A stretch of 64,000 bases of DNA. Origin: Actinomadura_E scrupuli (GTDB lineage Bacteria; Actinomycetota; Actinomycetes; Streptosporangiales; Streptosporangiaceae). The stretch is from positions 186,001 to 250,000 of the forward strand of contig NZ_JBPCCU010000007.1 in NCBI RefSeq assembly GCF_050971785.1. The letters are read 5' to 3'. The translations under genes and the position numbers were made by a program. Positions 39,336 to 47,696 of the stretch are shown piece after piece. Each line of letters begins with the position of its first letter. The stretch's first letter is position 1. The notes beneath the pieces are model-generated. The model was not told the DNA's origin. It ran no database searches and was given only the letters and a program-made list of their open reading frames with translations.

Positions 39336-39443
39336 GGCGTCGCTCTCCTCGTCTGCTGTGGTCACGGGCCCGGAAAGACTACTGCTCATCGCACCACGAG
39401 ACCGACCTGACGGGCAGCCTCTAAAAGGGCAGAAAGTAGATCA

Positions 39444-39468
39444 GCCCGGGCGACATGGTCGCTCGGGC
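39444..39468 (-). terminator. Terminator of erpA
   Basis: GCCCGGGCGAC, loop ATG, GTCGCTCGGGC, an 11-base stem with one G-U pair, 17 bases after the erpA stop. Confidence 0.6.
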
Positions 39469-39485
39469 CGATTTACCTTGGTGCT

Positions 39486-39848
39486 CTAGCTGAAGGAGTC
39501 CCCGCAGGCGCAGGAGCCGCCGGCGTTGGGGTTGTCGATCGTGAAGCCCTGCTTCTCGATGGTGTCGACGAAATCGACCGTCGCGCCGCCCAGGTAGGGG
39601 GCGCTCATCCGGTCCACGACCACGTGCACACCGCCGAAGTCGTGAACCTGGTCACCGTCGAGCTGCCGCTCGTCGAAGAACAGCTGGTACACCATGCCGG
39701 AGCAGCCGCCCGGCTGGACGGCGACACGCAACGCCAAGTCGTCGCGGCCCTCCTGCTCCAGCAGGCTCCTGACCTTCTCCGCGGCCGCGTCGGTGAGAAG
39801 AACACCCTGCTCGGTGGTCTGCTGCGTGGTCTCGCCTGAAACCGTCAT
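39486..39848 (-). CDS. erpA: Iron-sulfur cluster insertion protein ErpA (A-type carrier)
   Basis: A 120-residue A-type Fe-S carrier of the HesB/IscA family. The three cluster-ligating cysteines are in place: Cys49 in QPGGCSGM, and Cys113/Cys115 in GSCACGDSFS. It transfers 4Fe-4S clusters from the assembly scaffold to apo-enzymes. Nearby candidates are the 4Fe-4S enzymes NadA (divergent neighbour) and LipA. The ATG at 39848 has GGGAG seven bases upstream. The larger frame that extends over nadA is a shadow. It is transcribed singly and ends with its own hairpin. Confidence 0.93.
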   Translation of the reverse strand: MTVSGETTQQTTEQGVLLTDAAAEKVRSLLEQEGRDDLALRVAVQPGGCSGMVYQLFFDERQLDGDQVHDFGGVHVVVDRMSAPYLGGATVDFVDTIEKQGFTIDNPNAGGSCACGDSFS

Positions 39849-40062
39849 ATGTGGGCTCCCGGTTAGCTCTGCCGCCCTCCGGCGACCTCGCGCGTTCGTT
39901 GACACGGCACCGCGCCACCAGGACGCCATGCCGCCGGAGACGCTGTCCGCCTCTGTCCACAACACAACGTACCTTCCCGCGTGGTCATTCCTCATATCAG
40001 CAAGCTGCAAAAGACCTCGCAGGATCGTGCTCCGGCGGCTCCCCGGCCCCCGCCGAGCGGAC

Positions 40063-40091
40063 TTGTCCGTTATGTGTGCAACGATTAATGT
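40063..40091 (+). promoter_or_regulatory. Promoter of nadA
   Basis: TTGTCC (40063-40068) and TAATGT (40086-40091), 17-base spacer. The start of nadA lies about 34 bases beyond the expected transcription start. The intergenic region 39849-40131 also has to hold the erpA promoter, which I could not place. Confidence 0.55.
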
Positions 40092-40131
40092 CAAAGCGAC
40101 GATAAGTACCGTCGCCAGGAGGGAGTCTCCC

Positions 40132-41298
40132 GTGACCACGGCACCAGAGATCGGTACCCGGAACCTGCCACTGCTGTTCCTGGGCAGTGAGGCGGACGCC
40201 GCCAGCGAGCGTGGCGTGTCCTGCCCCGGCGACCTGCCACCCGCCTCGGACCCGGCGCTGGTGGAACGCGCCAGAGTGGCCAAGGCCGCCCTGGGCGACC
40301 GGGTCTTCGTGCTCGGGCACCACTACCAGCGCGACGAGGTCATCCAGTTCGCCGACGTGACGGGCGACTCCTTCAAACTGGCCCGCGAGGCGGCGGCCCG
40401 GCCGGACGCGCCCTACATCGTCTTCTGCGGCGTCCACTTCATGGCCGAGTCCGCGGACATCCTGACCGCCGCGCACCAGCAGGTGGTGCTGCCCGACCTC
40501 GCGGCCGGGTGCTCGATGGCCGACATGGCCACCTTCGACCAGGTGGAGGAGTGCTGGGAGGCCCTGGAGGACGCCGGGGTGGCCGGTGACGTGGTCCCGG
40601 TCACGTACATGAACTCCTCCGCCGACATCAAGGCCTTCGTCGGCAGGCACGCCGGCACCGTGTGCACCTCCTCCAACGCCAAGCGGGCGCTGGACTGGGC
40701 CTTCTCCCGGGGGTCGAAGGTGCTCTTCCTGCCCGACCAGCACCTGGGCCGCAACACCGCGGTGCTCGAGATGGGGCTCTCGCTGGACGACTGCGTGGTC
40801 TTCAACCCGCACCGGCCGGGCGGCGGCCTGACCCCGCAGCAGCTCCGCGACGCCAAGATGATCCTCTGGAAGGGGCACTGCTCGGTGCACGGCCGCTTCA
40901 CCGAGGCGTCCGTGCGGGAGGTACGGGACCGGGTCCCCGGCGTGAACGTGCTCGTCCACCCCGAGTGCAAGCACGAGGTCGTCCTCGCGGCCGACTACGT
41001 CGGCTCCACGGAGTACATCATCGCCCGGCTCGAGGAGGCCCCGGCGGGCTCCTCGTGGGCCATCGGCACCGAGCTCAACCTGGTCCAGCGGCTGGCGCAG
41101 ACCTACCCGGCCAAGAACATCATGTTCCTCGACAAGGCGGTCTGCTTCTGCTCGACGATGAACCGGATCGACCTGCCGCACCTGGTCTGGTCGCTGGAGT
41201 CCCTGGTCCGCGGCGAGGTCGTCAACCAGATCGAGGTGGAGGCCGAGACCGCCCGGCACGCCAAGGCCGCCCTCGACCAGATGCTCGCCCTCCCCTGA
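40132..41298 (+). CDS. nadA: Quinolinate synthase A
   Basis: A 388-residue enzyme condensing iminoaspartate with dihydroxyacetone phosphate to quinolinate in de novo NAD synthesis, using a 4Fe-4S cluster. Conserved segments are LGHHYQRDEVIQFADVTGDS near the N-terminus, FCGVHFMAES with a cluster Cys, VTYMNSSADIKAF, a Cys in TVCTSSNA, HPECKHEV and the C-terminal AVCFCSTMNR. The length belongs to the longer bacterial type. The GTG start follows AGGAGG. nadB and nadC, usually partners in an operon, are not in the window; here nadA is alone and divergent from erpA, whose product may deliver its cluster. Confidence 0.94.
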   Translation: MTTAPEIGTRNLPLLFLGSEADAASERGVSCPGDLPPASDPALVERARVAKAALGDRVFVLGHHYQRDEVIQFADVTGDSFKLAREAAARPDAPYIVFCGVHFMAESADILTAAHQQVVLPDLAAGCSMADMATFDQVEECWEALEDAGVAGDVVPVTYMNSSADIKAFVGRHAGTVCTSSNAKRALDWAFSRGSKVLFLPDQHLGRNTAVLEMGLSLDDCVVFNPHRPGGGLTPQQLRDAKMILWKGHCSVHGRFTEASVREVRDRVPGVNVLVHPECKHEVVLAADYVGSTEYIIARLEEAPAGSSWAIGTELNLVQRLAQTYPAKNIMFLDKAVCFCSTMNRIDLPHLVWSLESLVRGEVVNQIEVEAETARHAKAALDQMLALP

Positions 41299-41344
41299 CG
41301 CTTCCGGCCCGCCGTGCTCGTGCGGCCGGATCGCACCCGAAGCT

Positions 41345-41387
41345 CCGTGATCATGCAATCCATCGGCGATGGATTGCATGATCACGG
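41345..41387. terminator. Perfect 20-base-stem bidirectional terminator
   Basis: CCGTGATCATGCAATCCATC, loop GGC, then the exact reverse complement. It lies between the convergent nadA and fetB genes, 46 bases after nadA and 29 after fetB. The stem is the longest perfect hairpin in the window. Confidence 0.8.
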
Positions 41388-41416
41388 GGTTCGGGCACGG
41401 CGGCGGGCGGGACGGA

Positions 41417-42190
41417 TCAGGGCGGGATCTCGCGCAGCCGGTGGGCGTCGTCGAAGATCGCGCGCTCGGCGGCGCGGGCGGTGACGTACGCCGACAGCGT
41501 GGCCGCGGCGAGCAGCATGTACATCACCACGATCTGGTAGCGGATGGCGGTCAGCGGGTCCACCCCGGCGAGGATCAGGCCGGTCATCGCGCCCGGCAGC
41601 GAGATCAGCCCGACCACCTTGGTGGAGTCGATGGCCGGCAGCAGGGCGGTGCGCAGGGCGCCCCGGGTATGCGGGGCGAAAGCCGCCCGCGCCGACAGCC
41701 CGAGCGACAGCCGGACCTCGATGGCGTCCCGGCCGGTGCGGATCTCCTCGCGCAGCCGGGTGAGGGCGAGCCCGGACGCCTGCATGGCCGTCGAGACGAT
41801 CATCCCGCCGACCGGCACCACCACCCGCGCCTGGGCCGAGATCACTCCCAGTCCGACAAGGGTGATCAGGGTCGTGGCGCTGCCCGCCGCGGCGCCCAGC
41901 GTCGCGATCGTCCTGGCCCGGGGCAGCGGCCGGCCACGACGCCCGGCCACCTGGCCGGCGATGACCACCATGATCGCCACCCAGGCGGCGGCTCCCGGCA
42001 GGCCCGCGTAGTGGAACACCGCCAGCAGCAGGGCGCCCACCACGGCGAGCTGGACCCCCGCGCGGGCCGCGGCCACCACGAGGTCGCGGGAGACCCCCAG
42101 CCGTGCCCGGGCGACCACGGCGAACGCCAGCGCCACCAGCACGAGGGAGATCGCGACCCCCGGCCAGGAGGGGACACGGACATCGTTCAC
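41417..42190 (-). CDS. fetB: ABC transporter permease, FetB (YbbM) family
   Basis: A 257-residue membrane protein with six to seven predicted helices, of the UPF0014/FetB family. Together with the ATPase encoded just upstream it forms an exporter; in E. coli FetAB increases iron export and resistance to peroxide. Recognisable blocks are GRRGRPLPRA, GMIVSTAMQASGLAL, the helical arm with RLREEIRTGRDAIEVRLSLG split across a coupling region, and KVVGLISLPGAMTGLILAG. The GTG start is preceded by GGATGGGGAC. It is the last gene of the psp-fet string and ends at a strong hairpin. Confidence 0.85.
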   Translation of the reverse strand: MNDVRVPSWPGVAISLVLVALAFAVVARARLGVSRDLVVAAARAGVQLAVVGALLLAVFHYAGLPGAAAWVAIMVVIAGQVAGRRGRPLPRARTIATLGAAAGSATTLITLVGLGVISAQARVVVPVGGMIVSTAMQASGLALTRLREEIRTGRDAIEVRLSLGLSARAAFAPHTRGALRTALLPAIDSTKVVGLISLPGAMTGLILAGVDPLTAIRYQIVVMYMLLAAATLSAYVTARAAERAIFDDAHRLREIPP

Positions 42191-42250
42191 GTCCCCATCC
42201 TGCCGCCGGTGCCGGGCCGGGCGGCACCGGGCCCCGCGCCGCCGCGATGA

Positions 42251-42913
42251 TCAGGCCGACAGGTAGCAGACCCCGTCCGGGGGGCCGTGCTCGACCAGCC
42301 GGCCGGCTCGCAGGACCAGCACGTCGTCGGCGATCCGGCGCGCCTGGGCCGCGTCGTGGCTGACCAGCACGACCGTACGGCCCTCGGCGCGCAGGCCCGA
42401 CACCGCCCGCTCGACCTCGTCGGCGCCCGCCCGGTCCAGCGCGGACGTCGGCTCGTCCAGCAGCAGGACCTCCGGCCGCGGCGCCAGCGCCCTGGCCAGG
42501 CACACCCGCTGGGCCTCCCCGCCGGACAGCCCGGCGGTACGGCGGCCTGCGAACCCGGGGGGCAGCCCGGCCTCGGTGAGCAGGTCGCGGGCCTCGGCCT
42601 CGCCGAGCTCGGGGCGGCCGACCCGCAGTTCGGCCAGGACCGTGTCGGTGATCAGGGTGGGCCGCTGGCCGACCAGTCCGACGCGGCGGCGCAGGGCGAG
42701 CACGTCGAGCTCCGGGAGCGGGACGCCCTGGTACAGCACGCGGCCGGAGGTGGGGTCGATCAGCCGGTTCAGCAGCCTCAGCAGCGTCGACTTGCCCGCC
42801 CCGCTCGGCCCGACGATGGCCGTGCACCGCCCCGCCGTGACGGTGGCGGACACCTCGTCGAGCAGGACGGCGCCGTCCCGGCGCACACCCACCCGGTCCA
42901 GCTCGAAGGTCAC
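42251..42913 (-). CDS. fetA: ABC transporter ATP-binding protein, FetA (YbbL) family
   Basis: A 220-residue ATPase with Walker A GPSGAGKST (35-43), Q-loop in LVGQRPTLI, signature LSGGEAQRVCLARAL, Walker B LLLDEPTSALD and H-loop VLVSHD. It should energise the FetB permease encoded 60 bases downstream, probably exporting a metal such as iron. The GTG start overlaps the pspAB stop as GTGA, placing it in the stress-response transcript. The longer frame up to 43147 is a shadow of pspAB. The metal specificity is a family inference. Confidence 0.88.
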   Translation of the reverse strand: MTFELDRVGVRRDGAVLLDEVSATVTAGRCTAIVGPSGAGKSTLLRLLNRLIDPTSGRVLYQGVPLPELDVLALRRRVGLVGQRPTLITDTVLAELRVGRPELGEAEARDLLTEAGLPPGFAGRRTAGLSGGEAQRVCLARALAPRPEVLLLDEPTSALDRAGADEVERAVSGLRAEGRTVVLVSHDAAQARRIADDVLVLRAGRLVEHGPPDGVCYLSA

Positions 42914-43503
42914 AGGCCCGGAGCGCCCCAGACGGGGAACCACCGGGACAGGTCCTCCTCGACCGGCAGGTCGGCCCCGACCGCCCCCCGGACCTGGAGC
43001 TCCAGCGCGCTGTCGCGTTTCTGCCCGGGCAGCGGCGCGAAGGGATAGAAGGTGCCGCGCTTGTAGAGGTAGACCAGGGCCAGGCTGCGCCGCGCGGACT
43101 CCGCCGTCTCCGCGCCCGCCGGGCCGGTGAAGCCGACCAGGGAGCACAGCAGCGACGGCCCGAAGCCGGCCGCCTCCAGCGAGGAGTTGACCGCGTGCAG
43201 GTCGGTGACCAGGTCGCTCAGCTGCTCCGGGTCGCGCCGGACCAGCAGCCAGGTGTAACCGTAGGAGTCGGTGCTCGTCTCGATCCGGGGGCCGCCTCCG
43301 GCGTCCAGCAGCTCGCGGACCTCCCGCTCGACCTGCGCGAAGGCGCCGCCCTCGGCGGCCCGGAAGCAGACCGAGCCCAGCCCGGTCGGCACCAGCCCGG
43401 CGGCGGCCTCCAGGGTGATCGCCGCGTTCGGCAGGGCGAACAGCCGGTCCAGATCCGGCCGCACCGGTTTCGAGCGGCCGAGCAGGACGTCGAAGAACCC
43501 CAC
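42910..43503 (-). CDS. pspAB: PspA-associated protein PspAB
   Basis: A 197-residue soluble protein of the PspAB family. It starts MGFFDVLLGRSKP, has the conserved TDSYGYTWLLVRR segment and ends with a region rich in Trp and Pro (SRWFPVWGA). In actinobacteria PspAB genes lie with pspA, pspAA and htpX; its biochemical role is not defined. The GTG start has GGAAGG nine bases upstream. It is 52 bases behind htpX and overlaps fetA by four bases. Cytoplasmic, no membrane segment. Confidence 0.85.
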   Translation of the reverse strand: MGFFDVLLGRSKPVRPDLDRLFALPNAAITLEAAAGLVPTGLGSVCFRAAEGGAFAQVEREVRELLDAGGGPRIETSTDSYGYTWLLVRRDPEQLSDLVTDLHAVNSSLEAAGFGPSLLCSLVGFTGPAGAETAESARRSLALVYLYKRGTFYPFAPLPGQKRDSALELQVRGAVGADLPVEEDLSRWFPVWGAPGL

Positions 43504-43555
43504 GATCAGTGACCTTCCGTGCGGGCGCGGGCCGGGCGGGGCCGGCCGCCGGACA

Positions 43556-44479
43556 TCAGACTCCCCTGCCGAGCTGGGCCGAGATCTCGGCGAGCTGCTG
43601 CAGCCGCCTCTCCAGCGGCGGGTGGGTGGACAGCAGCGAGGCGATGCTGACCCCCCGGGTGAGCGCGGGAGCGAAGAAGAAGGCGTTGAAGGGCTGCGCG
43701 GCCCGCAGGTCGTTGGTCGGGATCCGGGCGATCTCGCCGGACACCTTGGTGAGCGCGCTGGCCAGGGCCGAGGGGCGGCCGGTCAGCAGCGCGGCGGCCC
43801 GGTCGGCCGACAGCTCCCGGTAGCGCGAGAGCGCCCGGGTGAGCACGAAGCTGATGGCGTAGGCCACGGCGCTGACCGCGACGACGGCCAGCAGGACCAG
43901 GCCGGTGTTGTTGTCCCGGTCGTTGCCGCGGGAGCTGAAGCCGCCCCACAGCCCCCACTCCAGCCCGAACCGCGTGATCAGCCCCGCGACCACGCCGAGG
44001 AAGGACGCGATCGTCATCACGGCGACGTCCCGGTGGGCGACGTGCGACATCTCGTGTGCCAGGACGCCCTCGAGCTCGACGGGGTCGAGCCGCCTCAGCA
44101 GGCCGGTGGTGACACAGACCACGGACCGCTTCTGGTTGCGCCCGGTGGCGAAGGCGTTGGGCACGTCGGTGTCGGCGACGGCCACCCGCGGCTTGGGCGT
44201 GTCGCCCAGCGCACAGACCCGGTCGATCACCCCGTGGAGCTCCGGCGCCTCCGCTGGGGTGACCTCCCGGCCGTGCATCGCGAACAACGTGAGCTTGTCG
44301 GAGAAGAAGTACTGCGCGAACAGGAAGAGCCCCGCCACGACCAGCGCGATCGTGCCCCACCGAGGCGAGATCACGTAGAAGGCCGTGACGAAGACGACGT
44401 AGACCAGCCCCAGCAGGAACATCGTCACCAGCATGCGCAAGGTCAGCCCCCGGTCGGGGGCGTATCGAGTGCGCGCCAT
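43556..44479 (-). CDS. htpX: Membrane-bound zinc metalloprotease HtpX
   Basis: A 307-residue M48-family protease of membrane protein quality control. Two N-terminal helices (about 15-36 and 43-60) and two more (about 155-172 and 183-207) flank the active site: zinc motif HEMSH (142-146) and the third ligand Glu in RYRELSADR (about 215). It degrades misfolded membrane proteins. The ATG at 44479 follows GGGAGGTTGTG; the 19 extra codons upstream are dropped. Situated between pspAA (92-base gap) and pspAB (52-base gap), matching the usual psp-htpX association. Confidence 0.92.
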   Translation of the reverse strand: MARTRYAPDRGLTLRMLVTMFLLGLVYVVFVTAFYVISPRWGTIALVVAGLFLFAQYFFSDKLTLFAMHGREVTPAEAPELHGVIDRVCALGDTPKPRVAVADTDVPNAFATGRNQKRSVVCVTTGLLRRLDPVELEGVLAHEMSHVAHRDVAVMTIASFLGVVAGLITRFGLEWGLWGGFSSRGNDRDNNTGLVLLAVVAVSAVAYAISFVLTRALSRYRELSADRAAALLTGRPSALASALTKVSGEIARIPTNDLRAAQPFNAFFFAPALTRGVSIASLLSTHPPLERRLQQLAEISAQLGRGV

Positions 44480-44571
44480 CACAACCTCCCGCCCTCGGTC
44501 ACCCGTACGACGCCGCCGACCTGCGGACGGCGTCACTCTGACAACGAGCGACGACCCCGCATCGTCCCGGC

Positions 44572-44850
44572 TCAGTCCGGGATGAGGCCTTCGTCACCCA
44601 GCATCGCCCGGACCTCCGCCATGTCGGAGTCCGCCGGCGGGAGGATCAGCTCGGAGGGTTCCAGGCTGTCCTCCGGCAGCGGCTTGCCGACCTGACGGAC
44701 GTTGTCGAGCAGCGCGTGCAGAGCCGACCGGAACGTGCTCTCGTCCCCGGCCTCGATCGCCGTCTCGAGCTCGCCGTCCAGCTTGTTGAGCGCGGACAGG
44801 TCATCGTTGGCGACGTCGAGCTGCCCCTCCCCCATGATTCGCACGATCAC
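44572..44850 (-). CDS. pspAA: PspA-associated protein PspAA
   Basis: A 92-residue soluble protein of the PspAA family, starting MIVRIMGEGQ and containing the conserved LNKLDGELETAIEAGDE segment. It is typically encoded directly behind pspA and probably binds PspA or regulates its assembly; this is a family inference. The GTG start overlaps the pspA stop as GTGA, so the two are translationally coupled. The 10 codons upstream of the GTG that extend into pspA in another frame are excluded. Confidence 0.88.
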   Translation of the reverse strand: MIVRIMGEGQLDVANDDLSALNKLDGELETAIEAGDESTFRSALHALLDNVRQVGKPLPEDSLEPSELILPPADSDMAEVRAMLGDEGLIPD

Positions 44851-45659
44851 TGCTGGCCTCCCCCCGGCTGCTGCGGCCACTGCGACTGCTGCGGGTCGGT
44901 CTGCGGACGAGCCTGCGGCTGGGCCTGCGGGCCGCCCTGGTTGAGCTCCTTGGGCGCCTGACCCTGCCCCAGCTCCGCCTTCATCCGCTCGAGCTCGAGG
45001 TCGACGCCGCTGGTGCTGCCGAGCCGGTCGAGCTCCGCCTGGATGTCGTCCTTGGGCCCGGAGAAGTCCTCCAGCGCACCGGAGGCGAGCAGCTCGTCGA
45101 TCGCACCGGCCCGCGCCTGCATCTGCGCGGTCTTGTCCTCGGCACGCTGCACCGCCAGGCCGACGTCGCCCATCTCCTCGGAGATGCCGGAGAAGGCCTC
45201 GTTGATCCGGGTCTGCGCCTCGGCCGCCGTGTAGGTGGCCTTGATCGTCTCCTTCTTGGTGCGGAAAGAGTCGACCTTGGCCTGCAACCGCTTGGAGGCG
45301 AGGGTCAGCTTCTCTTCCTCGCCCTGCAACTGGTTGTACTGCGTACGGAGATCATTGAGCTGGCTCTCCAGGCCGGAGCGGCGGGTCAGCGCCTCCCGGG
45401 CGAGATCCTCCCGGCCCACCTGCAGCGCGTTCCTGCCCTGCTCGGTCAGCTTGCTCTGCTGCGTTTCGAGCTGCTGGATCTGCAGCTCGAGGCGCTTGCG
45501 GGAGGTCGCGACGTCGGCGACGCCCCGGCGCACCTTCTGCAGCATCTCCAGTTGTCTCTGGTAGGAGTAGTCGAGGGTTTCGCGAGGATCTTCCATACGG
45601 TCCAGGGCTTTGTTCGCCTTGGACTTGAAGATCATCGACATTCGCTTCATCACGCTCAT
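44847..45659 (-). CDS. pspA: Phage shock protein A / ESCRT-III-like PspA
   Basis: A 270-residue peripheral membrane protein of the PspA/IM30 (ESCRT-III) family. An N-terminal amphipathic helix (MSMIFKSKANKALDRMEDP) inserts in stressed membranes. The long coiled coil covers about residues 25-225 (YQRQLEMLQKVRRGVADV, then many heptads). The C-terminal 40 residues are Gln/Pro-rich, an actinobacterial addition. It stabilises membranes under envelope stress and assembles into rods. The ATG follows AGGGA by about 12 bases; the second Met (MKRMSM) is an alternative. It opens the pspA-pspAA-htpX-pspAB-fetAB string and is divergent from the DUF3043 gene. Confidence 0.92.
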   Translation of the reverse strand: MSVMKRMSMIFKSKANKALDRMEDPRETLDYSYQRQLEMLQKVRRGVADVATSRKRLELQIQQLETQQSKLTEQGRNALQVGREDLAREALTRRSGLESQLNDLRTQYNQLQGEEEKLTLASKRLQAKVDSFRTKKETIKATYTAAEAQTRINEAFSGISEEMGDVGLAVQRAEDKTAQMQARAGAIDELLASGALEDFSGPKDDIQAELDRLGSTSGVDLELERMKAELGQGQAPKELNQGGPQAQPQARPQTDPQQSQWPQQPGGGQQ

Positions 45660-45786
45660 CGCGCGCGGCCGGTCCCTTCGTGATGGTGCATGGCACCGAT
45701 CCTTAACGTCACTGCTAGGGCTGTTATCACCCTACGCGTTAACGTACGGGGCAGCCATGAGGTTCGCGGGCGGTACTCTGATCTAC

Positions 45787-46362
45787 GTGTTCCGACGCCG
45801 CGGAGATTCCGCCCCCGAGAAGACCCCCGAGGTCGCCAAGCCCGGGGGCAAGGGCCGCCCCACGCCCAAGCGCAGCGAGGCCCAGAAGCGCAATCGCCAG
45901 CCCATCACCGCGCCCAAGGACCGCAAGGAGGCCTACCGCGCGGTCCGCGAGCGCCAGGCCCGGGACCGGGCCAAGGCGCGGGAGGGCATGGCCCGCGGCG
46001 ACGACAAGTACATGGTCAAGCGGGACCGCGGTCCCGTGCGCCGGCTGGCGCGCGACTACGTCGACGGGCGCCGCACGATCGCCTCGTACTTCATGTTCGT
46101 CATGCTGGCCGTCGTCATGGTGAGCCTGCTGCCGTACGCCTGGGCCAAGCTGCTCGGGTTCTTCGCCATCCCGGTGATGCTGGGCGTGGTGATCGTCGAG
46201 GGCTTCCTCATCAGCCGCAAGGTCGGCCGGCTGGCCGCCGAGCGATTCCCGGACGAGGACCGTTCCGGAGCCGGTTTCTACGCCGCCATGCGCTCGATGC
46301 AGATGCGCCGGCTGCGGATGCCGGCCCCCCAGGTCAAGCCGGGCCGGCCCGGCGCCGCCTGA
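45787..46362 (+). CDS. DUF3043 membrane protein
   Basis: A 191-residue actinobacterial protein of unknown function. The first 95 residues are highly charged with a Lys/Arg-rich, likely disordered stretch and a helix of EAYRAVRERQARDRAK type; two membrane helices follow (about 99-118 and 122-142), then a short positively charged tail. The GTG at 45787 (giving VFRRRGD) is chosen since homologues start with a FRRR motif; TACTCT stands seven bases before it with no Shine-Dalgarno, a leaderless arrangement. A more upstream ATG at 45757 is possible. The two helices suggest it stays at the inner membrane. Divergent from pspA. Confidence 0.82.
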   Translation: MFRRRGDSAPEKTPEVAKPGGKGRPTPKRSEAQKRNRQPITAPKDRKEAYRAVRERQARDRAKAREGMARGDDKYMVKRDRGPVRRLARDYVDGRRTIASYFMFVMLAVVMVSLLPYAWAKLLGFFAIPVMLGVVIVEGFLISRKVGRLAAERFPDEDRSGAGFYAAMRSMQMRRLRMPAPQVKPGRPGAA

Positions 46363-46414
46363 CCCCGCCGCCCCTGCGGGCCGGCCGGCCCGCACCGCCG
46401 GTTAGGGTCGGATC

Positions 46415-47416
46415 ATGGAGTTCCGACACCTTGGCCGCAGTGGCATCAAGATCAGCGAGATCGCGTACGGCAACTGGATCACACATGGCTCCCAGGTCGA
46501 GGAGGACGCGGCGCACGCGTGCGTGCGGACCGCCCTCGAGGAGGGAATCACCACTTTCGACACCGCGGACGTCTACGCGGGCACCAGGGCCGAGGCGGTC
46601 CTCGGCCGGGCGCTGAAGGGCCAGCGCCGCGAAGGCCTCGAGATCTTCAGCAAGGTCTACTGGCCCACCGGCAAGGGCCCCAACGACCGCGGCCTGTCCC
46701 GCAAGCACATCACCGAGTCGATCGACGGGACGCTGCGGCGCCTGCAGACCGACTACGTCGATCTTTACCAGGCGCACCGCTTCGACCACGAGACCCCGCT
46801 CGAGGAGACGCTCAAGACCTTCGACGACCTCGTCCGCAAGGGCAAGGTCCTCTACGTCGGGGTGTCCGAGTGGCGGGCCGAGGAGATCGCCCGGGCGCTG
46901 GAGATCGCCGACGAGATGGGGTTCGACCGGATCGTCTCCAACCAGCCGCAGTACTCCATGATCTGGCGGGTCATCGAGTCCGAGATCGTCCCGCTCTGCG
47001 AGCGGGAGGGCATCGGGCAGGTGGTCTGGTCGCCGATCGCGCAGGGCGTGCTGACCGGCAAGTACCAGCCCGGCGCGGCGCCGCCCCCCGGCTCCCGCGC
47101 GACGGACGAGGCCAGCGGGGCGGACTTCATCAAGGCCCTGCTGACGGACGACATCCTGACCCGGGTGCAGCGGCTGCGGCCGATCGCCCAGGAGCTGGGC
47201 CTGTCGATGGCCCAGCTCGCCGTCGCCTGGGTGCTGCAGAACCCCAACGTCTCGGCCGCCATCATCGGCGCTTCCCGGCCGGAGCAGGTGCGCGACAACG
47301 TCAAGGCCGCCGGGGTCAAGCTCGACGCCGAGATCCTCAAGCGCATCGACGAGATCATCGCCCCGATCGCCGTCACCGACCCCGCCGAGACCGTCAGCCC
47401 GGCCACCCGCCCCTGA
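46415..47416 (+). CDS. Aldo/keto reductase (voltage-gated K-channel beta-subunit-like)
   Basis: A 333-residue TIM-barrel NADPH-dependent oxidoreductase. The catalytic tetrad is readable: Asp in TFDTADVYAG, Tyr in the same block, Lys in FSKVYWPTG and His in LYQAHRFD. NADPH-binding segments near the C-terminus include IGASRPEQVRDN. Family length is normal. Native substrate is unknown; relatives reduce methylglyoxal and other aldehydes. The ATG is six bases after TAGGGT, with no Shine-Dalgarno, indicating a leaderless transcript. A hairpin follows it. Confidence 0.9.
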   Translation: MEFRHLGRSGIKISEIAYGNWITHGSQVEEDAAHACVRTALEEGITTFDTADVYAGTRAEAVLGRALKGQRREGLEIFSKVYWPTGKGPNDRGLSRKHITESIDGTLRRLQTDYVDLYQAHRFDHETPLEETLKTFDDLVRKGKVLYVGVSEWRAEEIARALEIADEMGFDRIVSNQPQYSMIWRVIESEIVPLCEREGIGQVVWSPIAQGVLTGKYQPGAAPPPGSRATDEASGADFIKALLTDDILTRVQRLRPIAQELGLSMAQLAVAWVLQNPNVSAAIIGASRPEQVRDNVKAAGVKLDAEILKRIDEIIAPIAVTDPAETVSPATRP

Positions 47417-47431
47417 CCAGGCCCGTCGCCC

Positions 47432-47473
47432 GGCCCGTCATGATCCGTGGCATCCGCACGGCCATGACGGGCC
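47432..47473. terminator. Bidirectional hairpin terminator
   Basis: GGCCCGTCATG and CATGACGGGCC form an 11-base stem; the inner region (CCGTG with CACGG) extends it. It lies between the aldo/keto reductase gene and the convergent 70-residue gene. Confidence 0.65.
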
Positions 47474-47483
47474 GGTGGCCGGA

Positions 47484-47696
47484 TCAGCCGGCCGGGGTCA
47501 GGCCCATCGGGCCGTAGACCCGGGCGTCGTCCTCGACCAGCGTCACCTGGTCCACACCCGCCGCGGCCAGCGCACGCCAGTTCTCCCCCAGCCACGTCTC
47601 CGCGTCGGCCTGGGTGGTGAAGGTCTCCTCGGGCAGATCGGCCGGACCGGCGGTGATCCGCCCGTCGGCCTTCTCGAAACGCCAGGTCCACGGCAT
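47484..47696 (-). CDS. Small conserved actinobacterial protein, 70 residues
   Basis: A 70-residue protein beginning MPWTWRFEKADG with the pattern PEETFTTQADAETWLGE in the middle and DQVTLVEDDARVYGPM towards the end. Similar proteins occur in many actinomycetes, but no function is assigned. The start is fixed by GAGGAGG before the ATG at 47696. Strong third-position G/C bias and a conserved C-terminal GPM motif support coding. The alternating strand-helix-strand pattern suggests a small alpha/beta domain. It is convergent with the aldo/keto reductase gene. Confidence 0.8.
   Translation of the reverse strand: MPWTWRFEKADGRITAGPADLPEETFTTQADAETWLGENWRALAAAGVDQVTLVEDDARVYGPMGLTPAG

Noticed and set aside
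41345..41387. Short plus- and minus-strand ORFs that start inside the long hairpin
   Set aside because: They arise only because the inverted repeat places an ATG on both strands; codon bias does not support them.
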